A stretch of DNA of 64,000 bases from Candidatus Opimibacter skivensis (lineage in GTDB: Bacteria > Bacteroidota > Bacteroidia > Chitinophagales > Saprospiraceae), in contig JADKHH010000031.1 in assembly GCA_016721905.1 (NCBI GenBank), forward strand, positions 62,001-126,000, in the 5' to 3' direction. Of the stretch, positions 57,128 through 64,000 are shown in pieces (the first letter of the stretch is position 1; each line of letters begins with the position of its first letter). The position numbers were made by a program, and so were the translations under genes. The notes under the pieces were generated by a model. It was given only the letters and a program-made list of their open reading frames with translations. It was not told where the DNA came from and did not search any database.

Positions 57128-57499
57128 ATGCCATATACCGGCAGTATTCGAGTCTCAAGTGTAAGAAGAATATATTATTTAAGTATCGTGGTTAAAAGCG
57201 GTGTATATACGTCTAACTTTTCACAAGGTAATGCTAATGGGATTAATTTTGTTATTGCACCAAATGAAGTACGGGACTTACATGGAGAATTTAAATCAGT
57301 GATAGCTGCCCTTTGGATTTTAATTACTTTAAAGATTAACTACACTCAAGAAAATATTGAGGCATTTAATAAAATTGTTGAAGTTAAAATTTTGTGGGGC
57401 AGAGATGATGACAATGGGATATGTCTAATACATATTTCTGATGGAGCTGTCACAATCACAACTCCTTCCGGGAGAACAAAGACAGAACCACTTTATTAG
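57128..57499 (+). CDS. Unrecognised small beta-rich protein, pair member 2
   Basis: 123 residues starting MPYTGSIRVSSVRRIYYLSI, with SGVYTSNFSQG (compare SGVYTESWSKG in its partner), SVIAALWILITLKI, EVKILWGRDDD and ITTPSGRTK. It is clearly a paralogue of the previous gene, which ends 148 bases upstream; an AT-rich stretch there may carry its own promoter. No signal peptide or membrane helix. The group II intron remnant begins about 90 bases after its stop. Confidence 0.65.
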   Translation: MPYTGSIRVSSVRRIYYLSIVVKSGVYTSNFSQGNANGINFVIAPNEVRDLHGEFKSVIAALWILITLKINYTQENIEAFNKIVEVKILWGRDDDNGICLIHISDGAVTITTPSGRTKTEPLY

Positions 57500-57589
57500 G
57501 CTTTTACTGAAATACTGAATCTCTTACTGGCTTAAAGTATATCGCGAATTTAAGAATAGGGAAATTCTTCATTTAGGGATGTCTACAAT

Positions 57590-57985
57590 ATAACATCCGG
57601 GGTAAAGTAAGCAGGAATCCATCATGGGCGTTTGTATGGAACAAGAGAAGTCGCTATTGTTCTATTATCTGATTTGAGACAGACATACAAGGATAGTATG
57701 AAATAGCGGTGGCGGACTAAGTCGTAGTAGTGATGAAGTCATCGAAAGATGATCGGGCGAAGGGCTTAGCTTGTTTACGTTTCAATATTGAGCAACAACC
57801 CGTCTATGGCGGGGAAGATTGTAAATGGAGAAGCAATATCACAGCGAATTTCCGATAGAGGAGTTTCATGTATCCAAAATGTGTTATTTTACATTTGTGA
57901 TGAAATAAGAAGAGCCGTGTGAAGAGAGACTTTCAAGCACGGTTCTGTGGGAAAGTAGGGGTGAGACTCCCCTGCGTGACCCGAC
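57590..57985 (+). other. Group II intron 3' half with domain V/VI and RT gene stump
   Basis: Domain V is clear: GAGCCGTGTGAAGAGAGACT then TTCAAGCACGGTTCT (57912-57946), followed by a domain VI-like stem (GTAGGGGTGAGACTCCCCTGC) and the end GTGACCCGAC at 57985. Upstream, GGTGGCGGACTAAGTCGTAG with TAGTGATGAAGTC matches the start of intron-encoded reverse transcriptases or domain IV, with a short remnant FNIEQQPVYGGEDCK. The RT body is missing (only ~90 bases remain before domain V), so it cannot move by itself. A complementary 5' half lies at 29533-30015. Confidence 0.7.
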
Positions 57986-58014
57986 TATTGATAACCAAAT
58001 TGATCATCGTCATT

Positions 58015-58629
58015 ATGTACTTAGACATGAGGCTATTTATTTGGTTATTCCTGTCCTTCATATGTGCAACAGTTATGGGGACATTAACTCATGAGTTAGG
58101 TCACTACGTTGTTGCAGAATTCTTGGGATATGACGCTGATTTCCATTATGGTGCCACGGGTATAGTAAAAGGCCCCGTTAATGGAAAACCATCTGATGGA
58201 TTTTGGATCACTTCAGGAGGCCCTTTTCAGACTATGCTGACAGGTTCAATTGGGCTATTGTTGATATTAATTTACCGCAAATCATTCAGTCTGTCAATTG
58301 CGCTTTCTGGATGGCAGTGGTTTTTGGTTTTTATTGCGCTCTTCTGGTTGAGGCAGACAGCAAATTTATGGACATGGATCGGAGGCTATCTATTGAGAGG
58401 CAATTTTTCCGGTAGGGGAGATGAAATACTACTTGCTAAATACCTGGGCTTATCTAATTGGCTAATTTTGACATTTACAGGGTTAATTGGTTGGACGGTT
58501 CTGACAATAATTACCTTTAAGGTAGTGCCAGTGAAACAACGCTTAACATTTTTAGTCTCCGGCCTTTTGGGTGGAATTGTTGGATATATCCTATGGTTAG
58601 ATGTTTTAGGAAAGGTAATAATATCATGA
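58015..58629 (+). CDS. M50-like membrane metalloprotease homologue
   Basis: ATG 58015 is chosen since upstream codons come from the intron 3' end. The protein of 204 residues has about six helices, with the zinc motif HELGH at residues 26-30 inside or just after helix 1 (TLTHELGHYVVAEFLGYDA). A later GDEILLAKYLGLSNWLIL segment could carry the third ligand. This is the layout of small M50-type site-2 protease relatives found in many bacteria, but no PDZ domain is present. Substrate unknown. The intron end is only 29 bases upstream, so the intron had inserted just before this gene. Confidence 0.65.
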   Translation: MYLDMRLFIWLFLSFICATVMGTLTHELGHYVVAEFLGYDADFHYGATGIVKGPVNGKPSDGFWITSGGPFQTMLTGSIGLLLILIYRKSFSLSIALSGWQWFLVFIALFWLRQTANLWTWIGGYLLRGNFSGRGDEILLAKYLGLSNWLILTFTGLIGWTVLTIITFKVVPVKQRLTFLVSGLLGGIVGYILWLDVLGKVIIS

Positions 58630-58688
58630 TTCAATTTTACCAAAATAAATGATCATGAAACAGAAGCGGAAATTCAAATTGGCTATCT

Positions 58689-58798
58689 ATAACATTGAAT
58701 GCTCATAAACTGGGCTATCCACACTGAAAATGAAAACGTAAATTTGGACAAAGATGCCCCGGAGACAGCCCCAAGCAGTGTCGGCCTGGTTACCTTTT
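58689..58798 (+). repeat. Dispersed ~115-bp repeat, copy 4
   Basis: ATAACATTGAATGCTCATAA, ATGAAAACGTAAATTTGGAC and the GAGACAGCCCC-AGT-GTCGGCCTGG end match copies 1 and 2. It ends 39 bases before the membrane protein start at 58838, like copy 1 before its gene. Confidence 0.75.
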
Positions 58799-58837
58799 CA
58801 AGCTCTCCTTATAGCCATCAACCCCAAAATCTATAGT

Positions 58838-59634
58838 ATGAGAAATAAATATATCCTTGAATACGCACTCATCATCATCGTCATACTATTAAGTATCACA
58901 GGATTTTGGGACATCTATTTTGGAGTGGATTCAAGTCCAAACCTACATCACCACCTTCATGTAGTAACGAATCTGATTTGGTTGGGTTTGTTGCTGTATC
59001 AACTCAACCTGATCAGTACTAATCAATATTTGAATCACCGTAAAGTTGGACTGTCCGTTTTGTTTTTGGGTCCATGGTTAGTGGCTACGACCACACTTTT
59101 ATCTGTCTATTCAGCGCACAAGGGCTTGATATCAGGTAAGGGTGATTTTCTGATTGTGCAAAATGTGATGGTCACTCTGGAAACCGCACTTTTTATAGCG
59201 CTGGCATTTATCTTTAAGAAAAATAGAAAACTGCATGGAGCATTTATGTTGAGCACAGCTATATTGTTCATGGGCATAGCGCTGTTCTTTACACTGATTA
59301 GTTTTGCACCGCAATTCAGGATTGAAGGCCCGGAAACGTTTTCCAGGTTTGGGAAGCTGCTTTCGCGGCGAGTAATGTTTGCGTAGTTGCAGGACTTATT
59401 TTCTTCCTAAAGGATTTTAGAAACGGATGGCCAATGCTATTGGCAGGTCTATTCTTTTATATAAATGAATTTATAAGACAATTCCTCACCGAACACAACC
59501 AAATCGAGCGACTCACGGAGACTGTTGGTACATTAAACCAGGTCTTTGCGTTTCTAGCCAGCTTTCTTATCCTTTTCATCATCTTGATTTCCACCGGGAT
59601 ACGAAAACAGCATGGGACGAGAAGTACAGGTTGA
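58838..59634 (+). CDS. Multi-pass membrane protein of unknown family (frameshifted)
   Basis: ATG 58838 (MRNKYILEYALIIIVILLSI) starts a protein with about seven helices and a His cluster after the first (NLHHHLHVVTNLIWLGLLLY). The frame breaks near 59355; the next frame continues EAAFAASNVCVVAGLIFFLK then DFRNGWPMLLAGLFFYINEF to a stop at 59634. The restored length is about 265 residues. The HHHLH motif at a membrane face suggests a metal or haem ligand, but that is only a guess. Confidence 0.6.
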
Positions 59635-59763
59635 GATTATGTACATTTCCAGCATCGGAATGGGACGGTCGTCATCGGAGGACTGGAATGTAAAAGCCGA
59701 GGTCGGCATTAGGCAGGATTGTCAATACTGAAAGCAGGATATTCTTAAGTACTACCCGGAAAA

Positions 59764-60355
59764 ATGAAAACCAACTTTTATAAAAAAATGCTCACGATTG
59801 TATTTTGGATGACGGTCCTGGTTGTATCCATTTTATTTTATTTAAATAGTGTCGTCCCCTATTTCAACGGAACGCTGGGTCCGAGACAAGAGGCTGGAAA
59901 ATGGTGGTTTATTGTACATTTTTCAGGTGCTACCTGCACCCTGATTTTGGGCCCGCTTCAATTTTGGTCCTATTTCAGAAATCGTTTCAGGCGTTGGCAT
60001 CGATTAGCTGGAAAGTTCTACATCGGAGGTTCTGTTATTTCGGCACTGATGGTTTTATTTGCTCTCCAATTATCCGTTACCTGGTTCTGTACCATCGCTG
60101 GGGCTGCTGGCCATCATTTGGCTTTTTACAACGATTATAGCTTTCTGGTTTGCCCTAAAGAAGAACTTTAAGCTACATCGACAGTTTATGATACGCTCCT
60201 ATGTGTGTGGATTAGCTTTTGTTTTTATCAGACTGCTCCCTTTAATCAATGAATTTACTGGGCTATTCAATTTTATAGAGAATGAGGAAGTACAGTTTAC
60301 CGTGTACGAATGGATGTGCTGGGTGTATCCACTCGCGCTGACAGAGTTCCTTTAG
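59764..60355 (+). CDS. DUF2306 membrane protein (frameshifted)
   Basis: The first part (MKTNFYKKMLTIVFWMTVLV) has FIVHFSGATCTLILGPLQFW then HRLAGKFYIGGSVISALMVL. After a shift near 60060-60110 the next frame gives LGLLAIIWLFTTIIAFWFAL, LHRQFMIRSYVCGLAFVFIR and a terminal stop at 60355. The HFxxA...GPxQ, HRxxGxxY and HRQxMIRSYxxxLAxVxxR blocks are the DUF2306 signature. These are small membrane proteins with conserved His and Arg, of unknown function. The restored length (about 197) is as expected. Confidence 0.8.
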
Positions 60356-60450
60356 TGTGGTGGCCATCCGTCTCGCGATGAGGGCTTGAATCGTTAAACC
60401 ATCCCACTGCCACATTCCGACCGTTTACCAAAAAATTAGTTTCAAATAAA

Positions 60451-60497
60451 TTTGCGCAACTTAAAAGTTGCGTATATATTTGCAACCTGAAAGTTGC
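60451..60497 (+). promoter_or_regulatory. ArsR-type promoter with two operators
   Basis: TTTG (60451-60454) and TATATTTG (60475-60482) are spaced 20 bases, an exact Bacteroidota promoter. Operator 1, CGCAACTT-AA-AAGTTGCG (60455-60472), lies between the boxes. Operator 2, GCAACCTGAAAGTTGC (60482-60497), follows the -7 box; centres are 26 bases apart. Binding would block RNA polymerase, as expected for an autorepressor. Confidence 0.85.
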
Positions 60498-60515
60498 GTA
60501 TTCAAATATTGAAGT

Positions 60516-60852
60516 ATGAAGCAAGACATATTCCAGGCCATTGCTGACCCTACCCGCAGGGCCATTTTGACCTTCATTGCAATCCAGGCATTAACTCCTA
60601 CGGCTATGGCAGAAAAATTTGACATGAGCCGTCAAGCCGTATCAAAGCATATTAAAGTATTGCACGAATGCGAATTGATTATTCCTGAGCAGTCGGGTAG
60701 GGAAATCTACTATACTTCAATCCAAAGAAGATGCAGGAGTTTGACCATTGGTTAGCCCAATTCAGGAAAAGCTGGAAACCCGGTTTAATCAACTTGACGA
60801 TGTATTATCCACCATTAAAAACAGAAAAAATGAACAACGATTTACTTTTTGA
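60516..60852 (+). CDS. ArsR-family transcriptional repressor (frameshifted)
   Basis: Winged-helix protein: MKQDIFQAIADPTRRAILTF, then AMAEKFDMSRQAVSKHIKVL and HECELIIPEQSGREIYYT, the ArsR pattern with the recognition helix SRQAVSKHIKVL. It lacks the Cys motif of metal sensors and belongs to the group that precedes SRPBCC genes. Two indels, near 60725 and 60772 (a missing G in TGGGAAACC), restore MQEFDHWLAQFRKSW and TRFNQLDDVLSTIKNRKNEQ to a stop at 60852. The stop overlaps the next start by 23 bases. It is probably autoregulated through the palindromes upstream. Confidence 0.85.
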
Positions 60853-61326
60853 CTTTACCGTTGACAAAACAGCGAAAACAGTATTCATATCAAGAGAATT
60901 TGATGCTGAGCTTTCGCTGGTTTGGGATGCATTTACCAAAGCAGAAATTCTCGACCAATGGGTGGCACCTAAACCCTGGACATCCAAAACAAAGTATATG
61001 GATTTTAAGGTGGGCGGTCGCAGAGTTTATGCGATGGTAAGCCCTGAAGGGCAAGAGCGCTGGGCAATTCAAGAATATAAATCCATTAGCCCAAAGACCA
61101 ATTTTAAACTGTTTAATGCTTTTGCAGACAAAGATGAAAACCCTGTATTGCCTGGTTCTGATTGGGATTACACTTTAGTGAGCAGAACGGAAGGACAAAA
61201 GTCAATACTACGATCTATAATGAATCTCTTGAACGTATGGAGAAGATGATTGAGATGGGTTTCAAGGAAGGATTTACGATGAGCTTGCATAATCTGGAAA
61301 TGGTATTGGCTGGCAACGCCGGATAA
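60830..61326 (+). CDS. SRPBCC/AHSA1-domain protein (frameshifted)
   Basis: ATG 60830 begins MNNDLLFDFTVDKTAKTVFI, then SREFDAELSLVWDAFTKAEI, LDQWVAPKPWTSKTKYMDFK and VGGRRVYAMVSPEGQERW, the AHSA1-like START-fold pattern. A base is missing near 61200. The next frame continues KVNTTIYNESLERMEKMIEM then GFKEGFTMSLHNLEMVLAG to a stop at 61326, restoring the usual ~165 residues. Such proteins bind hydrophobic ligands and are commonly encoded with an ArsR regulator, as here, translationally coupled. Confidence 0.87.
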
Positions 61327-61329
61327 TAG

Positions 61330-61830
61330 CAGGCAATCACTATCTGCCCGGCTATTGCGACCCAGAAACCTATAAATTTTGGATTTGAGCCATGGAGAAA
61401 GTCGTAAATTGAGTTGGCTTGTCTTCGCATCCTTTTGAATGTTACCAATCTCAAAACAAACATGATGAGGCACTGCCAACTTTATGGCATTGATCTCCCC
61501 GACCTTTGCCAATGCTAAAAGTCTATTGATGAGGGTCGTGTATTTAACCGATTCTGGATTCGCCCGTTAAATGGGGTCGGTTTCGACTTTACTATCCTCA
61601 TTTGCAGCTTATCGAGACGCATGAGTACAGTCAAAAACCACCTGAAGCCTTCTGGTCTTTAATCCCCAAACCGTAAGAAGCTAGAAAAATAAGGGTCCCC
61701 TGGATTTTGTAATTGAGTCCCCGACATAAATATTCAGGAGGCCAGACTCTTTTAAACAGAGGATCATTTTCCAGACGGTTTAACTGCTTGTTTAATAAGC
61801 AGAATTCAATATCCAATTACACAAGCATAA
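61330..61830 (-). pseudogene. Degraded minus-strand coding relic
   Basis: Minus-strand frames read EFCLLNKQLNRLENDPLFKR then VWPPEYLCRGLNYKIQGTLI, and, after stops and a shift, RANPESVKYTTLINRLLALA then KVGEINAIKLAVPHHVCFEI and WLKSKIYRFLGRNSR. Composition looks like real protein, but stops and frame changes interrupt it. I cannot name the family. Confidence is low that all parts belong to one gene. Confidence 0.25.
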
Positions 61831-62953
61831 AAAAAACAATGCAGGATTACATTGAACTGGAGAGTTATCCAGAGATTCGTAAGTTGAAGGAGCTCTCAGG
61901 TAAGCCATAACGGAAAAGGGCTATCATTCGCCCCTTATGCAACTAAGCCATCCAATAAGGAAAATGAGAAATCTATAAGTATGCCATTAAAGCTCATCTC
62001 GCCTTTTCGGGGTGTTGTGGGATAAACAAATAAGTATCGCCTTGTGGAATGTGGGTTTCCATTATAGAATTAGCGATGAAAGTCGTGGTCTTAGACCTTC
62101 CGGAGGCGGACTTTCGTCCTGATGAAAACGAGAATGGAATTCCCAGGATCATCAAGTTTATTGTCATAGGTTTAGAAGAGTGAGAGGATCATCCATGGAT
62201 GGTCCCCATCATTAGGACACTTACTTGAACAAATGGATTCCTTATATTTAATATATGGATCACCTTGACTGATTACCATCCTGCTTTTTCCCTCCTGACC
62301 AATCTTGCTGGAAACTCCAAATTATTTTGCCGATGGATCGCGATGGGTTTAGCTCACGCATGAGTCTGGGAGCCGGACCAGAAACTCTTTCACAGCACTG
62401 ACAGAGCAGAATATTTATATAGGGACGTTGATTAGCTGGGCTTTCATGTTTCAAGATGCACGACGACGCTTAACATTTTAAACGTATACCTTTTGATATT
62501 ATTAACATTCGAATTCGTATGACAGTGATATGGTCCTACCTTCCTCGCGCGATACCCTGCTAAAAGCGTTTATTACTTGCATCAATAGATTCCGGTGACA
62601 TTGATCTATGACTTTGATTTTTGATTAGTGACACCACACCTACCAACCAGTCGCAGCACTTCAACTTCTGCATCATTCAGTCTATTGACACGGTAGTCTA
62701 TTCAGGATGGCAATGAAGCGATTTTCCTGACCAAATATAAGTGATCCCTCATTGAATTCTTCAGCTATGTTCTGGAAGGGAATGGGTGGTAGCAATGACG
62801 CGTACTATCCAACCGGAACAGCTGGCTAGGTGGAGTGTTTCTCTACAGCACTGCGCTGCTTTCAGTATCAGGATAGTATTTATGCCCCATACGACGGGAG
62901 TGTCCGTTTATCGATTTTATTTCGGCCGTTGATCCAGTCTGATGGACTAAACA
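61831..62953. other. Decayed or unassigned sequence
   Basis: Only short fragments show protein-like composition (a plus-strand 23-codon peptide MQDYIELESYPEIRKLKELS at 61838, and YQDSIYAPYDGSVRLSILFR near 62870). No complete gene, RNA or repeat is supported. The base composition is mixed and stop codons occur in all frames. Confidence 0.35.
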
Positions 62954-63177
62954 TTGACGATCAGCCCCAATCCAACACAAGGCCCCTTTGTAATTACAAT
63001 CGGTGAAGAGTTGTTGAATGCTACCTGTACCATCGTCAACAGCATAGGGCAAGTAACTTGCGTCTTTAAATTGACGAACTAAATTCCACAGGAAATTAAT
63101 TACCCGCAAGGCATCTACTTTGGCGGGTAGAACAGGAGGGTCGTTTAATCAGGACGGGGAAGATTATTTGTGAATGA
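62954..63177 (+). pseudogene. T9SS type A sorting-domain relic
   Basis: LTISPNPTQGPFVITIGEEL then LNATCTIVNSIGQVTCVFKL reads as the start of a type A sorting domain. After a shift near 63080 and another near 63122 (a missing T in TTTTGG), the frame continues NYPQGIYFWRVEQEGRLIRT and GKIICE to a stop at 63177. The upstream body of the protein is not recoverable, so it is the tail of a lost or badly sequenced secreted protein gene. Confidence 0.7.
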
Positions 63178-64000
63178 GTGTCGCACAGGCGGACTGTTAT
63201 TTGCAGTCATCAGGGATCGCATATTCAAAGTGGTTAAATCATAAAAGGATTTCTACTAGTAAAAGGCAATAACCCTTCTAATTGTACGCCTTTCTGAGGG
63301 CTTTGAGAATTCAGCTTATATGATTAAGCTGAAAGGGCGGATTGAAGAAAGAGGAATGTAAGGCCTTTTAAACCAGTCAACTAAAAGCAATAGCCTGGGC
63401 GCTATCTGGTGTCTCCAAAGCTAGATGCAATGAGCGAACTACTTCAAGGGCCAAAATAATTTTCACTGAACTATTTCCTCAATTTGATATGTCACATTGG
63501 TATAGAAATAATCAAAGTGTGCAGACCAGGCCCACATATCTGACAACTCCCGGGTAAAAGATTTTGTTGTGAAACGCTTAAATGTTTTACCATTCTCCCC
63601 GTGTGCAATCCCTGATCATTAGGATGACACCTATTGGGTTATTTTCTCTTGCAATTCTATCTGGAGTTTACATTTGCGGAAATCGGATTAGGATGACCCT
63701 AAAGAAAGCCAGATTCGAAGGCTCATTTACATTCGTAAGACATGGAGCAACCCAGCCGGAAGCACATTAACATACACTGAGTCGATGTCCTGCGGACACC
63801 CTTCTACAGAATACAAAGTGTCTCATTATAACCCGGGTTTGGCTCTGCTATATTTAACTTGCCATGAATGACCAATGAAGAGCCTTCACATACTATAACT
63901 GGATAAGTGGTGGCGGCAACCTGGATGACCTTAGATCTACCCATGGAATAATCACAGGTACTGCCGGATTTCAATCGTATCCACCGCTACACAATTAGGG
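63178..64000. other. Unassigned right end
   Basis: No convincing gene. A 62-codon frame at 63582-63770 has one hydrophobic stretch but no family resemblance or ribosome-site support. The last ~100 bases carry a protein-like run (YNWISGGGNLDDLRSTHGII) cut by the window edge, possibly the start of a gene continuing to the right. Confidence 0.3.

Noticed and set aside
29533..57985. A functional split, trans-splicing group II intron
   Set aside because: Possible in principle, but loss of the RT, the doubtful assembly at 28.5 kb and simple recombination explain it better; kept only as a check.
57919..58014. N-terminal extension of the M50-like protein
   Set aside because: These codons are the domain V/VI RNA of the group II intron, not protein-coding sequence.
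62843..63109. An 88-codon minus-strand frame
   Set aside because: It is antisense to a recognisable T9SS sorting-domain relic on the plus strand.

Overview
The window looks like chromosomal DNA of a Bacteroidota bacterium, most likely a Saprospiraceae-type environmental lineage. Several large secreted proteins end in type IX secretion (T9SS) sorting domains: type A domains at 21.1, 33.0, 53.2, 54.1 and 63.0 kb, and a gliding-motility-type C-terminus on a 1742-residue protein. Promoters fit the Bacteroidota pattern (TTTG, about 20 bases, TAnnTTTG). Lipoprotein signals and small outer-membrane barrels are common. No rRNA, tRNA, CRISPR array or intact transposase was seen.

Layout. 0-9.8 kb: an outer-membrane protein, a formylglycine-enzyme-like lipoprotein, a membrane adenylate cyclase overlapping a K+ channel gene, a DUF2200 protein, lipoproteins and a VWA-domain lipoprotein. 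10.4-12 kb: a Crp-family regulator convergent with a zinc-independent alcohol dehydrogenase/quinone oxidoreductase. 12.2-17.2 kb: a probable copper-response locus (HMA-like/AraC regulator, 54-residue Cys-rich metallothionein-like peptide with its own terminator, then esterase, barrel, multicopper oxidase, membrane protein and outer-membrane protein). 18.2-21.4 kb: a secreted M60-like metallopeptidase. 21.8-30.7 kb: TPR protein, TerC, prohibitin, LRR, DUF2490 and HXXEE genes mixed with gene relics, a nonsense GC/homopolymer tract and the 5' half of a group II intron. 31-39 kb: T9SS thioredoxin-fold protein, DUF4240, a PLP enzyme and two peptidase/hydrolase genes. 40.3 kb: an arr-type rifampin ADP-ribosyltransferase.

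The most coherent system lies at 41-54 kb. Two tandem TPR-sensor histidine kinases with almost identical kinase halves are followed by a NarL/LuxR-type response regulator. The same 19-bp palindrome (ACTACY-N7-GGTAGT) sits 20-21 bp upstream of a -7 box before the regulator itself, before the giant repeat protein and before a two-gene unit encoding a T9SS serine hydrolase and a second T9SS protein. This reads as an autoregulated surface-protein regulon. It is followed at 54.8-57.5 kb by four genes I do not recognise, built as two pairs of paralogues (282/282 and 121/123 residues), and then by the 3' half of a group II intron. The right end (58-64 kb) holds membrane proteins, an ArsR/SRPBCC pair with two clear operators, and about 2.7 kb of decayed sequence.

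Many genes (about twenty) are broken by single-base indels, mostly a missing base in a short homopolymer. They cluster at 2-5, 10-37 and 59-63 kb and are absent from about 38-58.6 kb. Together with the nonsense tract at 28.5 kb this suggests uncorrected sequencing error in parts of the assembly, so I annotate those genes over their full reconstructed span. Several non-coding repeat families are dispersed here: a 101-bp element with terminal inverted repeats, a ~115-bp element, a GAGCGGAGYCGAA hairpin family and heptamer (GTGAGTT) tracts.
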